Source: Bacillota bacterium
GTDB taxonomy: Bacteria; Bacillota; Clostridia; Acetivibrionales; DSM-2933
DNA: 7,454 bases
Direction: 5' to 3'
Assembly: GCA_030705945.1 (NCBI GenBank)
Contig: JAUZPS010000233.1
Span: forward strand, 1 to 7,454
Both the position numbers and the translations under genes were made by a program. The notes below the pieces were generated by a model. It ran no database searches and was not told where the DNA came from. It worked only from the letters and a program-made list of their open reading frames with translations. Of this stretch, positions 1-5,686 are shown piece by piece (the first letter of the stretch is position 1; each line of letters starts with the position of its first letter).

Positions 1-411
1 AAAATAACAGATAACGTTAAATCCATTTATTCTAAAAATAATTTGCATTTCATTATAAAAAATGATAACAGTTTATGGGTCTGGGGACATTTTTACAAAG
101 GTATTTTTAATGAGGATGTTAGTTCAATTTCACTTCCATATAAATTAATGGACGATGTCAAATCAATAAATATTGAAGATGGAAACAACTCATCTATTCA
201 TATTATAAAACAAGATAATTCACTTTGGGCGATGGGAAGGAATGAAGATACTCAACTAGGTGATGGAACTAAAACAAACAGGTTTAACCCTGTAAAAATT
301 ATGGATGAAGTTGAAAGTGTAGGTAACTACACCCTTTTAAAGAAGGATGGTAGCCTTTGGCAGTGGGGGAAATACAATGGCAGTAATTCTCCAGTAAAAG
401 TAATTGACTGA
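1..411 (+). pseudogene. RCC1-repeat protein, upstream part of an interrupted dockerin gene (5' end outside window)
   Basis: The frame is open from the first base of the window, so the true start and any signal peptide lie upstream. About three RCC1-type beta-propeller blade repeats can be read, each marked by a 'k.D.SLW.WG' core: NDNSLWVWG, QDNSLWAMG followed by a QLGDGT turn, and KDGSLWQWG, each leading into a P-V-K-like strand (PVKIMDEVES, PVKVID). In clostridia such repeats occur in large secreted proteins, where they probably bind protein or carbohydrate; no catalytic role is implied. The frame stops at TGA 409-411 in the middle of a repeat, right after PVKVID. The same frame resumes immediately with the next blade and a dockerin, so this is the front portion of one longer gene split by a nonsense codon. 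RCC1 identity is firm; whether any stable product is made is unknown. Confidence 0.72.
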
Positions 412-420
412 ATAAAAGTA

Positions 421-1077
421 ATGGTTTCTACAGATCACTGCCTTGCGCTTAAGACAGATGGCAGCCTCTGGGCTTGGGGACTGAATGATGCAGGTCAAGT
501 AGGAGATGGAAATTTATCATTCAGCAGTGTTCCCATAAAGGTTTTTGATTCTGATGGTATTATTGTTAATCCTGAAGAAACTGTAATACCAAAGGTTGCT
601 GGAATTGAAAAATGCAAAATTTATGGCTATGTTAAGACAGATTCTTCTGATAACTTTAAAGATGGTTTCAATGTGGAATTAGATGGTGGCGTAAATTCAA
701 CCTATACAGATGATAGAGGTTATTTTGAAATAAATATTACTTCTCCAATCAATAATACATATACATTAAAAATAAGCAAACCAAGTTATCTTTCAAAAAC
801 GATTAAGAATATAGAAGTCTTACCAGAAGTGAAAATAAATTCTTTAGAATTTCCTATAAGCATTTTGGGGGGAGATGTGACAAAAGATGGCATTATCAAC
901 ATGTTTGATGTGATTGAACTAGCTAAATCATTTAACTTATCAATTCATGATAAAGATTACAAAGGAGACTGTGATATTAACAAAGACAATGTGATAAATT
1001 TATTAGATGTGATAATTTTAGCAAAGCATTTTAATAGATCATCTTCTGAGTCAATTGAAGATTTTAATAATTTATAA
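421..1077 (+). CDS. RCC1 repeat / carboxypeptidase-regulatory-like / type I dockerin protein, downstream part of the interrupted gene
   Basis: This lies in the same frame as the preceding segment, nine bases after its TGA. Numbering from ATG 421: residues 1-45 are one RCC1 blade (ALKTDGSLWAWG, then QVGDG); 66-148 are a carboxypeptidase-regulatory-like / CNA-B-like beta-sandwich (IYGYVKTDSS, YTDDRGYFEINI); 150-206 are a type I dockerin with two F-hand calcium loops. Loop 1 is DVTKDGIINMFD (152-163) and loop 2 is DINKDNVINLLD (185-196); calcium-ligand positions 1, 5, 9 and 12 are kept in both, position 3 is T in loop 1, and the usual loop G is N in loop 2. A sandwich module just before the dockerin is common in cellulosomal clostridia. 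Dockerins bind cohesins of scaffoldins outside the cell, yet this piece has no signal peptide and no good Shine-Dalgarno before ATG 421, so as a separate product it would be mislocalised. It is most likely the 3' half of a nonsense-interrupted gene. Confidence 0.75.
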   Translation: MVSTDHCLALKTDGSLWAWGLNDAGQVGDGNLSFSSVPIKVFDSDGIIVNPEETVIPKVAGIEKCKIYGYVKTDSSDNFKDGFNVELDGGVNSTYTDDRGYFEINITSPINNTYTLKISKPSYLSKTIKNIEVLPEVKINSLEFPISILGGDVTKDGIINMFDVIELAKSFNLSIHDKDYKGDCDINKDNVINLLDVIILAKHFNRSSSESIEDFNNL

Positions 1078-1370
1078 CCTTTGCTATATTTGTATTAGAG
1101 GACGAATAATTTACACCACTTGTCAGTAAATTTTCTGAGCCATCAAAATAATAGGCTTTAACCTTCATTTCCAAGGTTTTACCTTGATTTATCCTATAGT
1201 AATCAGTGCTAGATTCTTCATCTCCTTGTATAATTTGCGCAATAGGAAATTTTTTTAAGGCTTACATGCTCGGATAAAATATCGCCAGGCAAAAGTAATT
1301 TAAAATAGTTTGTATTGAATTCAACAATACTACCATCCTCTTTTAAAGTAAATAATTTTATAATTCTCAT
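1064..1370 (-). pseudogene. frameshifted, truncated small protein with a BIG2-like Ig fold
   Basis: On the minus strand an ATG at 1370, preceded by AAAGGA about 10 bases upstream, opens a frame beginning MRIIKLFTLKEDGS that runs 50 codons to a TGA at 1220-1218. At an A7 run (1256-1250) the likely frame shifts: removing one A joins ...SEHVSLKK to FPIAQIIQGDEESS and gives about 101 codons down to TAA at 1066-1064. The second half contains LEMKVKAYYFDGSENLLTSG and then YSSSNTNIAKV. This matches the middle strands of bacterial Ig-like group 2 domains, whose hallmark is a 'SSSN..iA.V' stretch. The domain stops right after that stretch, where the closing strands (usually a 'nGkvtA..G.atIta' region) should follow, and the stop overlaps the convergent dockerin gene by 14 bases. 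I read it as a degraded leftover. No signal peptide is visible and the original function is unknown. Confidence 0.55.
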
Positions 1371-1422
1371 AGTATATGGTTCCTTTATGTTATATTATAA
1401 TATGAATTTATCATAATGGCGG

Positions 1423-1496
1423 CTTGTAAAAGTTAATGATTGGTTATTAAGAAGTTACAAATTATTTACGAAGTGGAAATTATGAGACTTTACAAG
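1423..1496. repeat. short imperfect inverted repeat upstream of the hydrolase promoter
   Basis: CTTGTAAAAGT (1423-1433) and ACTTTACAAG (1487-1496) are inverted copies differing by one A, separated by about 53 bases. The right copy sits directly before a TTGACA (1497-1502). The repeat could be an operator pair or chance in A+T-rich DNA. Confidence 0.25.
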
Positions 1497-1513
1497 TTGA
1501 CATTAACATATTT

Positions 1514-1542
1514 TATACATTTATAGATTTATGTGTTATAAT
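1514..1542 (+). promoter_or_regulatory. putative extended -10 promoter of the serine hydrolase gene
   Basis: A consensus TATAAT at 1537-1542 is preceded by TG at the extended -10 position (TGTTATAAT, 1534-1542). A four-of-six -35 match, TATACA, lies at 1514-1519 with 17-base spacing. Transcription would start near 1549 and give a leader of about 50 bases before ATG 1599. A perfect TTGACA at 1497-1502 also lies upstream, but 17-18 bases after it there is only a poor -10 (TTATAG), so the extended -10 site is the better candidate. Confidence 0.55.
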
Positions 1543-1598
1543 TTCTAATAATTAGAACAATACATATTTAATAACAATTTTCAGAAAGGATGATCAAG

Positions 1599-3095
1599 AT
1601 GCTTAGAAAAATTTCTGCATTATTAGTGATTTGTTTATTGGTGTTAAACATCTCAATTAGCGCTGACGCATCAATGTATAGGGGAGGGAAGATCAATAAA
1701 TACCATGTTTCAGAGGTAGAAAGATTTAAGGAATATGCAAGAATAAATAATAATGTTAAGTACCGAAACTCGCTGACAAAAGATGAAAAAGAAATCAAAA
1801 AGAATCTAGAAGAATATTTAAATGCTGCTGCCAAGTATAGAAATTTTCATGGATCTGTTCTAGTTGAAACTTCTGGTAAAGTAGTACTGGCAAAAGGCTA
1901 TGGAATGGCGGATTATGAAAAGAAAATCCCAAATACGCAATCAACGCGTTTTGCTATAGCCTCTATGACTAAGCAGTTCACAGCTATGGCAATTATGCAG
2001 TTATATGAAAAAGGAAAATTAAAGCTGGATGATAAACTGTCCAAGTATTTTCCGGATTTTCCGCGTGGTGATGAAATCACTATACATCAGTTGCTTACAC
2101 ATACATCAGGTATTACTAATTATACAAACTTGGAAGAATTTTGGTCTCTGAATCCTAATACTGTGGATCAGAAGGCTATCCTTGATTTATTAAAAATCAA
2201 ACCTCTCGATTTCAATCCAGGAGAAGGATGGAACTATAGTAATTCAGGTTATTTTCTCTTAGGTTTAATAGTAGAAAAAATTTCAGGTAAAAGTCTTGAT
2301 AACTATCTGAATAAAAATATATTTATGCCTCTAAAAATGAACGATACAGGCGTTGTCTATAAGAATGATAAAAAGATGATTGATACTGTTGGTTATGTAG
2401 GATTTTTGGATATCAGTCCGATAGATGATTTATTGACATTTAAGAGCTTGTATGGAGCAGGATTTTTATATTCCACTATAGAGGATCTGTATCTTTGGGA
2501 CAGAGCTCTATATACCTGCAAGTTAGTCAGCAAAAAGACTATGGATTTGATATTTACTCCTCATGTAGATACAAAATTAATAGGTTATTATGGATATGGC
2601 TGGGTTATTCAAGGTGAAGGTAAAGACAAGGAAATATATCATGATGGTTCAATGTTAGGGTTTAACTCGATTATTTCCAGGTTTCCTGAAAGAAATACCG
2701 GAATAATCATCTTAAGTAATAATAATTTTAATGGCTCCAGTGTATATAGGATAAAAAGTGATATAAACTCCATTCTTCTAGGTCAAAAGGTCGAGCTTCC
2801 AAAAGAATTGAAAGCAATTACTCTTGATACCGGAAAAATAGACAAACTTGTTGGCAATTACGAAATTGCGCAGGGTATTAATTTCACAATAACAAGGGAA
2901 GAAAACCATGTTTATGCGCAACTTACAGGACAGGATAAGGCAGAGATTTTTCCAGAATCTGAAATCAGTTTCTTTTATAGGATTGCTGATGCGATAATTA
3001 CTTTTGAACAGGATGATTCCGGTCAATTTGTTGGATTGGTACTCCACCAGAACGGCGCTGAAATTCCTGCAAAAAAGACGCCTCCTGCTCAATAA
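1599..3095 (+). CDS. secreted serine hydrolase, class C beta-lactamase / PBP-like family
   Basis: The 498-residue protein has an N-terminal signal peptide (basic LRK, hydrophobic ALLVICLLVLNISI, likely cleavage after ADA at 22-24), so it should act outside the membrane; there is no lipobox cysteine. The catalytic domain (about 80-395) has the three motifs of the family: SMTK with nucleophile S122 and K125, YSN (Y213-N215), and HDG (348-350) in place of KTG. The HDG form is usual in esterase-, peptidase- and DD-peptidase-like relatives rather than true cephalosporinases. Residues 415-490 look like the small C-terminal beta domain (DUF3471-like, VGNYEIAQGINFTI) common in this group. ATG 1599 is chosen because AGAAAGGA (1583-1590) lies 8 bases before it; the in-frame ATG at 1590 overlaps that site. 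The gene stands alone with its own promoter. The substrate cannot be told: cell-wall peptide, ester or beta-lactam are all possible, and resistance should not be assumed. Confidence 0.9.
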   Translation: MLRKISALLVICLLVLNISISADASMYRGGKINKYHVSEVERFKEYARINNNVKYRNSLTKDEKEIKKNLEEYLNAAAKYRNFHGSVLVETSGKVVLAKGYGMADYEKKIPNTQSTRFAIASMTKQFTAMAIMQLYEKGKLKLDDKLSKYFPDFPRGDEITIHQLLTHTSGITNYTNLEEFWSLNPNTVDQKAILDLLKIKPLDFNPGEGWNYSNSGYFLLGLIVEKISGKSLDNYLNKNIFMPLKMNDTGVVYKNDKKMIDTVGYVGFLDISPIDDLLTFKSLYGAGFLYSTIEDLYLWDRALYTCKLVSKKTMDLIFTPHVDTKLIGYYGYGWVIQGEGKDKEIYHDGSMLGFNSIISRFPERNTGIIILSNNNFNGSSVYRIKSDINSILLGQKVELPKELKAITLDTGKIDKLVGNYEIAQGINFTITREENHVYAQLTGQDKAEIFPESEISFFYRIADAIITFEQDDSGQFVGLVLHQNGAEIPAKKTPPAQ

Positions 3096-3107
3096 AAATT
3101 AATTAAG

Positions 3108-3205
3108 TTGATATCAGACTGTAAAGCTTCTTTTTAAATATATCAATAATGAGATGTCGCTCACTGATAACAAAACTTATATATAGCTTTACAGTTTGGT
3201 ATCAA
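3108..3205 (+). repeat. 98-bp element with 21-bp terminal inverted repeats between convergent genes
   Basis: The left arm (3108-3128, beginning TTGATATCAGACTG) and right arm (3185-3205, ending TTTGGTATCAA) are inverted copies matching at 19 of 21 positions. The two differences are both G.U wobbles when the plus strand is transcribed, and A.C mismatches in the other direction. The 56-base interior is A+T-rich with a possible small inner stem (TGAG atgtcg CTCA). It starts 13 bases after the stop of the serine hydrolase gene and lies before the end of the convergent fic gene. It could be a MITE-like or REP-like mobile repeat, or an RNA structure protecting or ending the hydrolase transcript. There is no U-tract, so it is not a classic intrinsic terminator, and no clear target-site duplication is visible. 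Confidence 0.6.
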
Positions 3206-3309
3206 ATAGTTAACAAGCAATACTGGAATTCGAAATAGCTTCTGCTTTATTAAAACAGGTGTAACCTTTTCGTTGTCCATTTTTGTACCCCTACCCGGAA
3301 TCAAGTTAA

Positions 3310-4098
3310 CTAAATGAGATCTGAAAGTCCTTTTCTTTCAGTCGTTGTACCACTACCTGATATTATTAACCTCTTCCATGATTTTTCAATTTCAAACTTT
3401 AAAAATTCATATAATGAATTTATTTCTTCAGATTCATCATACTTCTGTAAACATTCATAATATAGGCTTTTATCTTCATCATAAATAATTAGTGGTGGAT
3501 GATTACGGGTCATAAGAAAATAATTTAAAATTGTTCTTCCAACACGGCCATTCCCATCAGCAAACGGATGAATATATTCAAATCTTGCATGAAAATATGC
3601 CACTGCTTTCAAACATTCTTTTCCGGCAAATTCATTTATTTCATCAATTAGCTCTATCAAGTCATTCTCAACACTTTCAGCAGATGAACCTACTTCGTTA
3701 ATACCTGTCACATAATCGTGTTTTTTTAACTCACCTGGTCGTTCCCCATTGTCAATATATCTACGTTCATCGTATGTTCCACTAGTTAAAATTCTGTGAA
3801 TTTCTTTGATTAATTCAATATCTATTTGTTCTTTATTTACTATTTTTTCCTTTAAATATTCGTAGCATAACTTTTGGTTTTGCAGCTCAAATAAAGCTCG
3901 TGGGCTTCCTGTATAATTATTAACTTTACTGTTTTCAAAGATTTCCCTAGTGTCATTATAAGTGATTTCTTCATTTTCAATCTTCCCGGAATGATAAGCA
4001 AAAAGTATACGGAAATTTTCAAGGTATTTATCCAAAGCAGATATAGTATCAATTTTATATGACTGCCATAATTCAACAATATGATTATATTGATCCAT
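3310..4098 (-). CDS. Fic family protein, probable class II auto-inhibited AMP transferase
   Basis: The 262-residue protein has the full Fic catalytic motif HPFADGNGRVGR at 177-188 (H177 as general base, D181 for metal binding, GNGR for the nucleotide phosphates). Fic enzymes usually move AMP from ATP onto a Ser/Thr/Tyr hydroxyl of a target protein. Residues 37-42, SGKIEN, fit the [S/T]xxxE[G/N] inhibitory helix and lie before the Fic core, the arrangement of class II Fic proteins, where the Glu blocks ATP binding until relieved. The core spans about 95-220. There is no signal peptide or membrane segment, so it acts in the cytoplasm. ATG 4098 is preferred over the TTG at 4116 because GAGAGGAG, about 8 bases before ATG 4098, overlaps that TTG. 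No separate antitoxin-like gene lies next to it, as expected when inhibition is built in. The C-terminal tail after about 245 is polar and unassigned. The target is unknown; Fic family identity is near certain. Confidence 0.92.
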   Translation of the reverse strand: MDQYNHIVELWQSYKIDTISALDKYLENFRILFAYHSGKIENEEITYNDTREIFENSKVNNYTGSPRALFELQNQKLCYEYLKEKIVNKEQIDIELIKEIHRILTSGTYDERRYIDNGERPGELKKHDYVTGINEVGSSAESVENDLIELIDEINEFAGKECLKAVAYFHARFEYIHPFADGNGRVGRTILNYFLMTRNHPPLIIYDEDKSLYYECLQKYDESEEINSLYEFLKFEIEKSWKRLIISGSGTTTERKGLSDLI

Positions 4099-4201
4099 TT
4101 GAATTACTCCTCTCAATATTACTCGACAATTCTTGATCTTTATTCGTTCGAGATTGTAATGTTAGCCAAAATATATTTTTATCAATTCGTCACATTAAAT
4201 T

Positions 4202-4236
4202 GTATCAAACTATTTATCAATTTAATAGTTTGATAC
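4202..4236. repeat. perfect 13-bp palindrome upstream of fic
   Basis: GTATCAAACTATT (4202-4214) and AATAGTTTGATAC (4224-4236) are exact inverted repeats around a 9-base loop. The site lies about 105-140 bases before the fic start, in the position of a promoter or operator for that gene, and its outer end reads TTGATA on the minus strand. No U-tract follows on either strand, so a terminator is unlikely. An operator or a small structured repeat is plausible; its outer sequence shares GTATCAAA with the right arm of the 98-bp element at 3108-3205. Confidence 0.5.
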
Positions 4237-4259
4237 GATAAACACCATATATATTTTTC

Positions 4260-4317
4260 CACTAAACAACAAAAGATAATGCCATTATATAGAATTCACT
4301 CTATACAATGGCATTAT
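4260..4317 (-). terminator. intrinsic terminator at the 3' side of the sugar-importer operon
   Basis: Arms 4301-4317 and 4276-4292 form a 17-bp stem with an 8-base loop. On minus-strand RNA all 17 pairs form, one of them a G.U wobble, and the stem is followed by a U-rich run (CTTTTGTTGTTT, 4275-4264). On the plus strand the same position is an A.C mismatch and no U-run follows, so it works on the minus strand. It lies about 200 bases beyond the permease stop. A TAA at 4320-4318 abuts the stem, so it may originally have served a gene now lost. Confidence 0.72.
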
Positions 4318-4410
4318 TTAGTCAACAACATCCGCTATGTGCTTTTGAATATAAGCTTTCGAATCCATAGCGCTACATTTTAGATAGCCGTTTTTATCTC
4401 CCCGAGAGGA
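4318..4410 (-). pseudogene. possible remnant 3' end of an unknown gene
   Basis: Between the permease stop and the terminator there is no intact gene. A minus-strand frame from 4410 to the TAA at 4320-4318 encodes 30 residues (…RGDKNGYLKCSAMDSKAYIQ…, ending HIADVVD) with ordinary codon use, and its stop touches the terminator stem. Before it, in another frame, is another short open stretch (RINDLLIEIKQKLLKNRYGK, ending at a TAG). Together these look like the eroded tail of a gene, but no family is recognised and chance open frames cannot be ruled out. Confidence 0.22.
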
Positions 4411-4516
4411 CTACTTAACACCTATTTTCCATACCTATTTTTGAGTAATTTCTGCTTGATTTCTATTAGCAGGTCATTTATTCTTATAGCTTGCCAAACA
4501 TTAATTATAATCAATA

Positions 4517-5686
4517 TTACGCTTTGACCTTTTTCTTTGATATTACATCAAAGGCTACCGCTCCTACCAACACAAATCCTTTTAAAGCCTTCTGCCAGTT
4601 TACATCAACACCCAGAATAGACATTCCGTTATTCATTACACCCATAAAGATAGCGCCGATAACTGATCCTCCTACAGTACCTGTACCACCGTATGCTGAC
4701 GCGCCTCCGATGAAACATGAACCAATAGCATCAAGCTCATATCCGTCGCCAAGGCTCGGCGCAGAGGAATTGAATCTTGCTATACAAACCAAAGCTGCAA
4801 CCGCGCACAGGAAGCCCATATTGGTATAGGCAAAGAACATCATTTTCTTGGTGTTAACACCGGAAAGTCTAGTTGCTTTTGCGTTGCCGCCCATAGCGTA
4901 AAGATATCTGCCAGGAACAGTGTTTTTCGTAAAATAAGAATATACAAGTACTATTGCTGAAATCAGGATCAGAACAACAGGATATCCTTTATAATTACCG
5001 AGCAGGTAAGAGAAGTACATGATAGCTGCGCTGATAACAATAAGTTTGGCTAAAAGAACAGTCATGCTATCAACTGTATAGCCTTTTTTAATCTTTTTCA
5101 CCCTACCCACAATCTCCATTGCAATAAATATAACGCATATGATTGCAGCAATGATCATGCTAATTGCTAGTAAAAGTGAGTTGTTTTCTGTCTTTGGCAG
5201 AAAACTAGTAAAATACTTCAGATATGAATTCGGGTATGGAGCCAGGGTCATACCGTTTAGGATAACCTGCGCGATACCTCGCCATAGCAACATGCCTCCC
5301 AAAGTGACAATGAATGGCGGAATTTCAACATAAGCAATGCAATAGGCCTGCACTGCCCCGATAGCTGTACCTACCAGGAGGCTTATTAAAATTGCCAGAT
5401 ACACATTCATTCCCATATTAATAATAAGTGTTCCAGCCACAGCTCCAGTGAGAGCCACAACAGCGCCCACAGAAAGGTCGATGTTTCCTCCAGTCAGAAT
5501 GCAAAGCAGCATTCCAGTTGCGAGAATGACTACATAGCTGTTTTGGAAAATAAGATTTGAAATATTTTGTGGTTTTAGGAGAGAACCCTTTCCGAATGCA
5601 GTTATCAGGATTTGAAACAGGATTGTAACTACTATTAATGCAATAAGCATGGTGTTCTCTTTTAGGAAACTCTTAATTCTATTCAT
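4517..5686 (-). CDS. mmsB: CUT2-family sugar ABC transporter permease (multiple-monosaccharide type, GguB/XylH-like)
   Basis: This 389-residue polytopic membrane protein forms the channel of a monosaccharide importer. Hydrophobic segments run along its length, about ten in all. Family hallmarks include TGGNIDLSVG (65-74), IPPFIVTLGGMLLWRG (122-137), and near the C-terminus GYELDAIGSCFIGGASAYGG followed by GTVGGSVIGAIFMGVMNNGM. It is longer than ribose permeases (about 320 residues) and has a charged cytoplasmic stretch near the middle (GRVKKIKKG), as in XylH/GguB-type members. The start is taken at ATG 5686 because GGAG sits 7 bases before it; ATG 5692 is too close to that site. The gene overlaps the end of the ATPase gene by 8 bases, indicating translational coupling and subunits made together. 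The sugar cannot be read from the sequence; xylose, arabinose, galactose and glucose are typical for the family. Confidence 0.92.
   Translation of the reverse strand: MNRIKSFLKENTMLIALIVVTILFQILITAFGKGSLLKPQNISNLIFQNSYVVILATGMLLCILTGGNIDLSVGAVVALTGAVAGTLIINMGMNVYLAILISLLVGTAIGAVQAYCIAYVEIPPFIVTLGGMLLWRGIAQVILNGMTLAPYPNSYLKYFTSFLPKTENNSLLLAISMIIAAIICVIFIAMEIVGRVKKIKKGYTVDSMTVLLAKLIVISAAIMYFSYLLGNYKGYPVVLILISAIVLVYSYFTKNTVPGRYLYAMGGNAKATRLSGVNTKKMMFFAYTNMGFLCAVAALVCIARFNSSAPSLGDGYELDAIGSCFIGGASAYGGTGTVGGSVIGAIFMGVMNNGMSILGVDVNWQKALKGFVLVGAVAFDVISKKKVKA

Noticed and set aside
409..411. TGA as a recoded sense codon (selenocysteine, Trp or Gly)
   Set aside because: The other genes contain no internal TGA and use TGG for Trp, there is no evident SECIS-like hairpin or redox motif here, and RCC1 repeats have no need for selenocysteine. 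A nonsense mutation or sequencing error is simpler, although no intact gene in the window happens to end in TGA.
1590..1601. ATG 1590 as the hydrolase start
   Set aside because: It overlaps the AAAGGA ribosome site; ATG 1599 has proper 8-base spacing and gives a cleaner signal peptide.
1599..3095. Antibiotic-resistance beta-lactamase
   Set aside because: The third motif is HDG and not KTG, and the protein has an extra C-terminal domain of the esterase/peptidase-like group, so a resistance role is not supported.
3161..3280. 39-residue minus-strand frame beginning MDNEKVTPVL
   Set aside because: It has only a weak GGGG-type site upstream, runs into the inverted-repeat element and resembles no known family; it is most likely chance.
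3310..4260. Fic with an adjacent antitoxin gene (toxin-antitoxin pair)
   Set aside because: No small gene lies directly upstream or downstream on the same strand, and the inhibitory motif is inside the Fic protein itself.
4491..4829. Proline/threonine-rich plus-strand frame opposite the permease gene
   Set aside because: It is a mirror of the permease coding sequence on the other strand, with no ribosome site and composition that follows from the antisense of membrane-segment codons.
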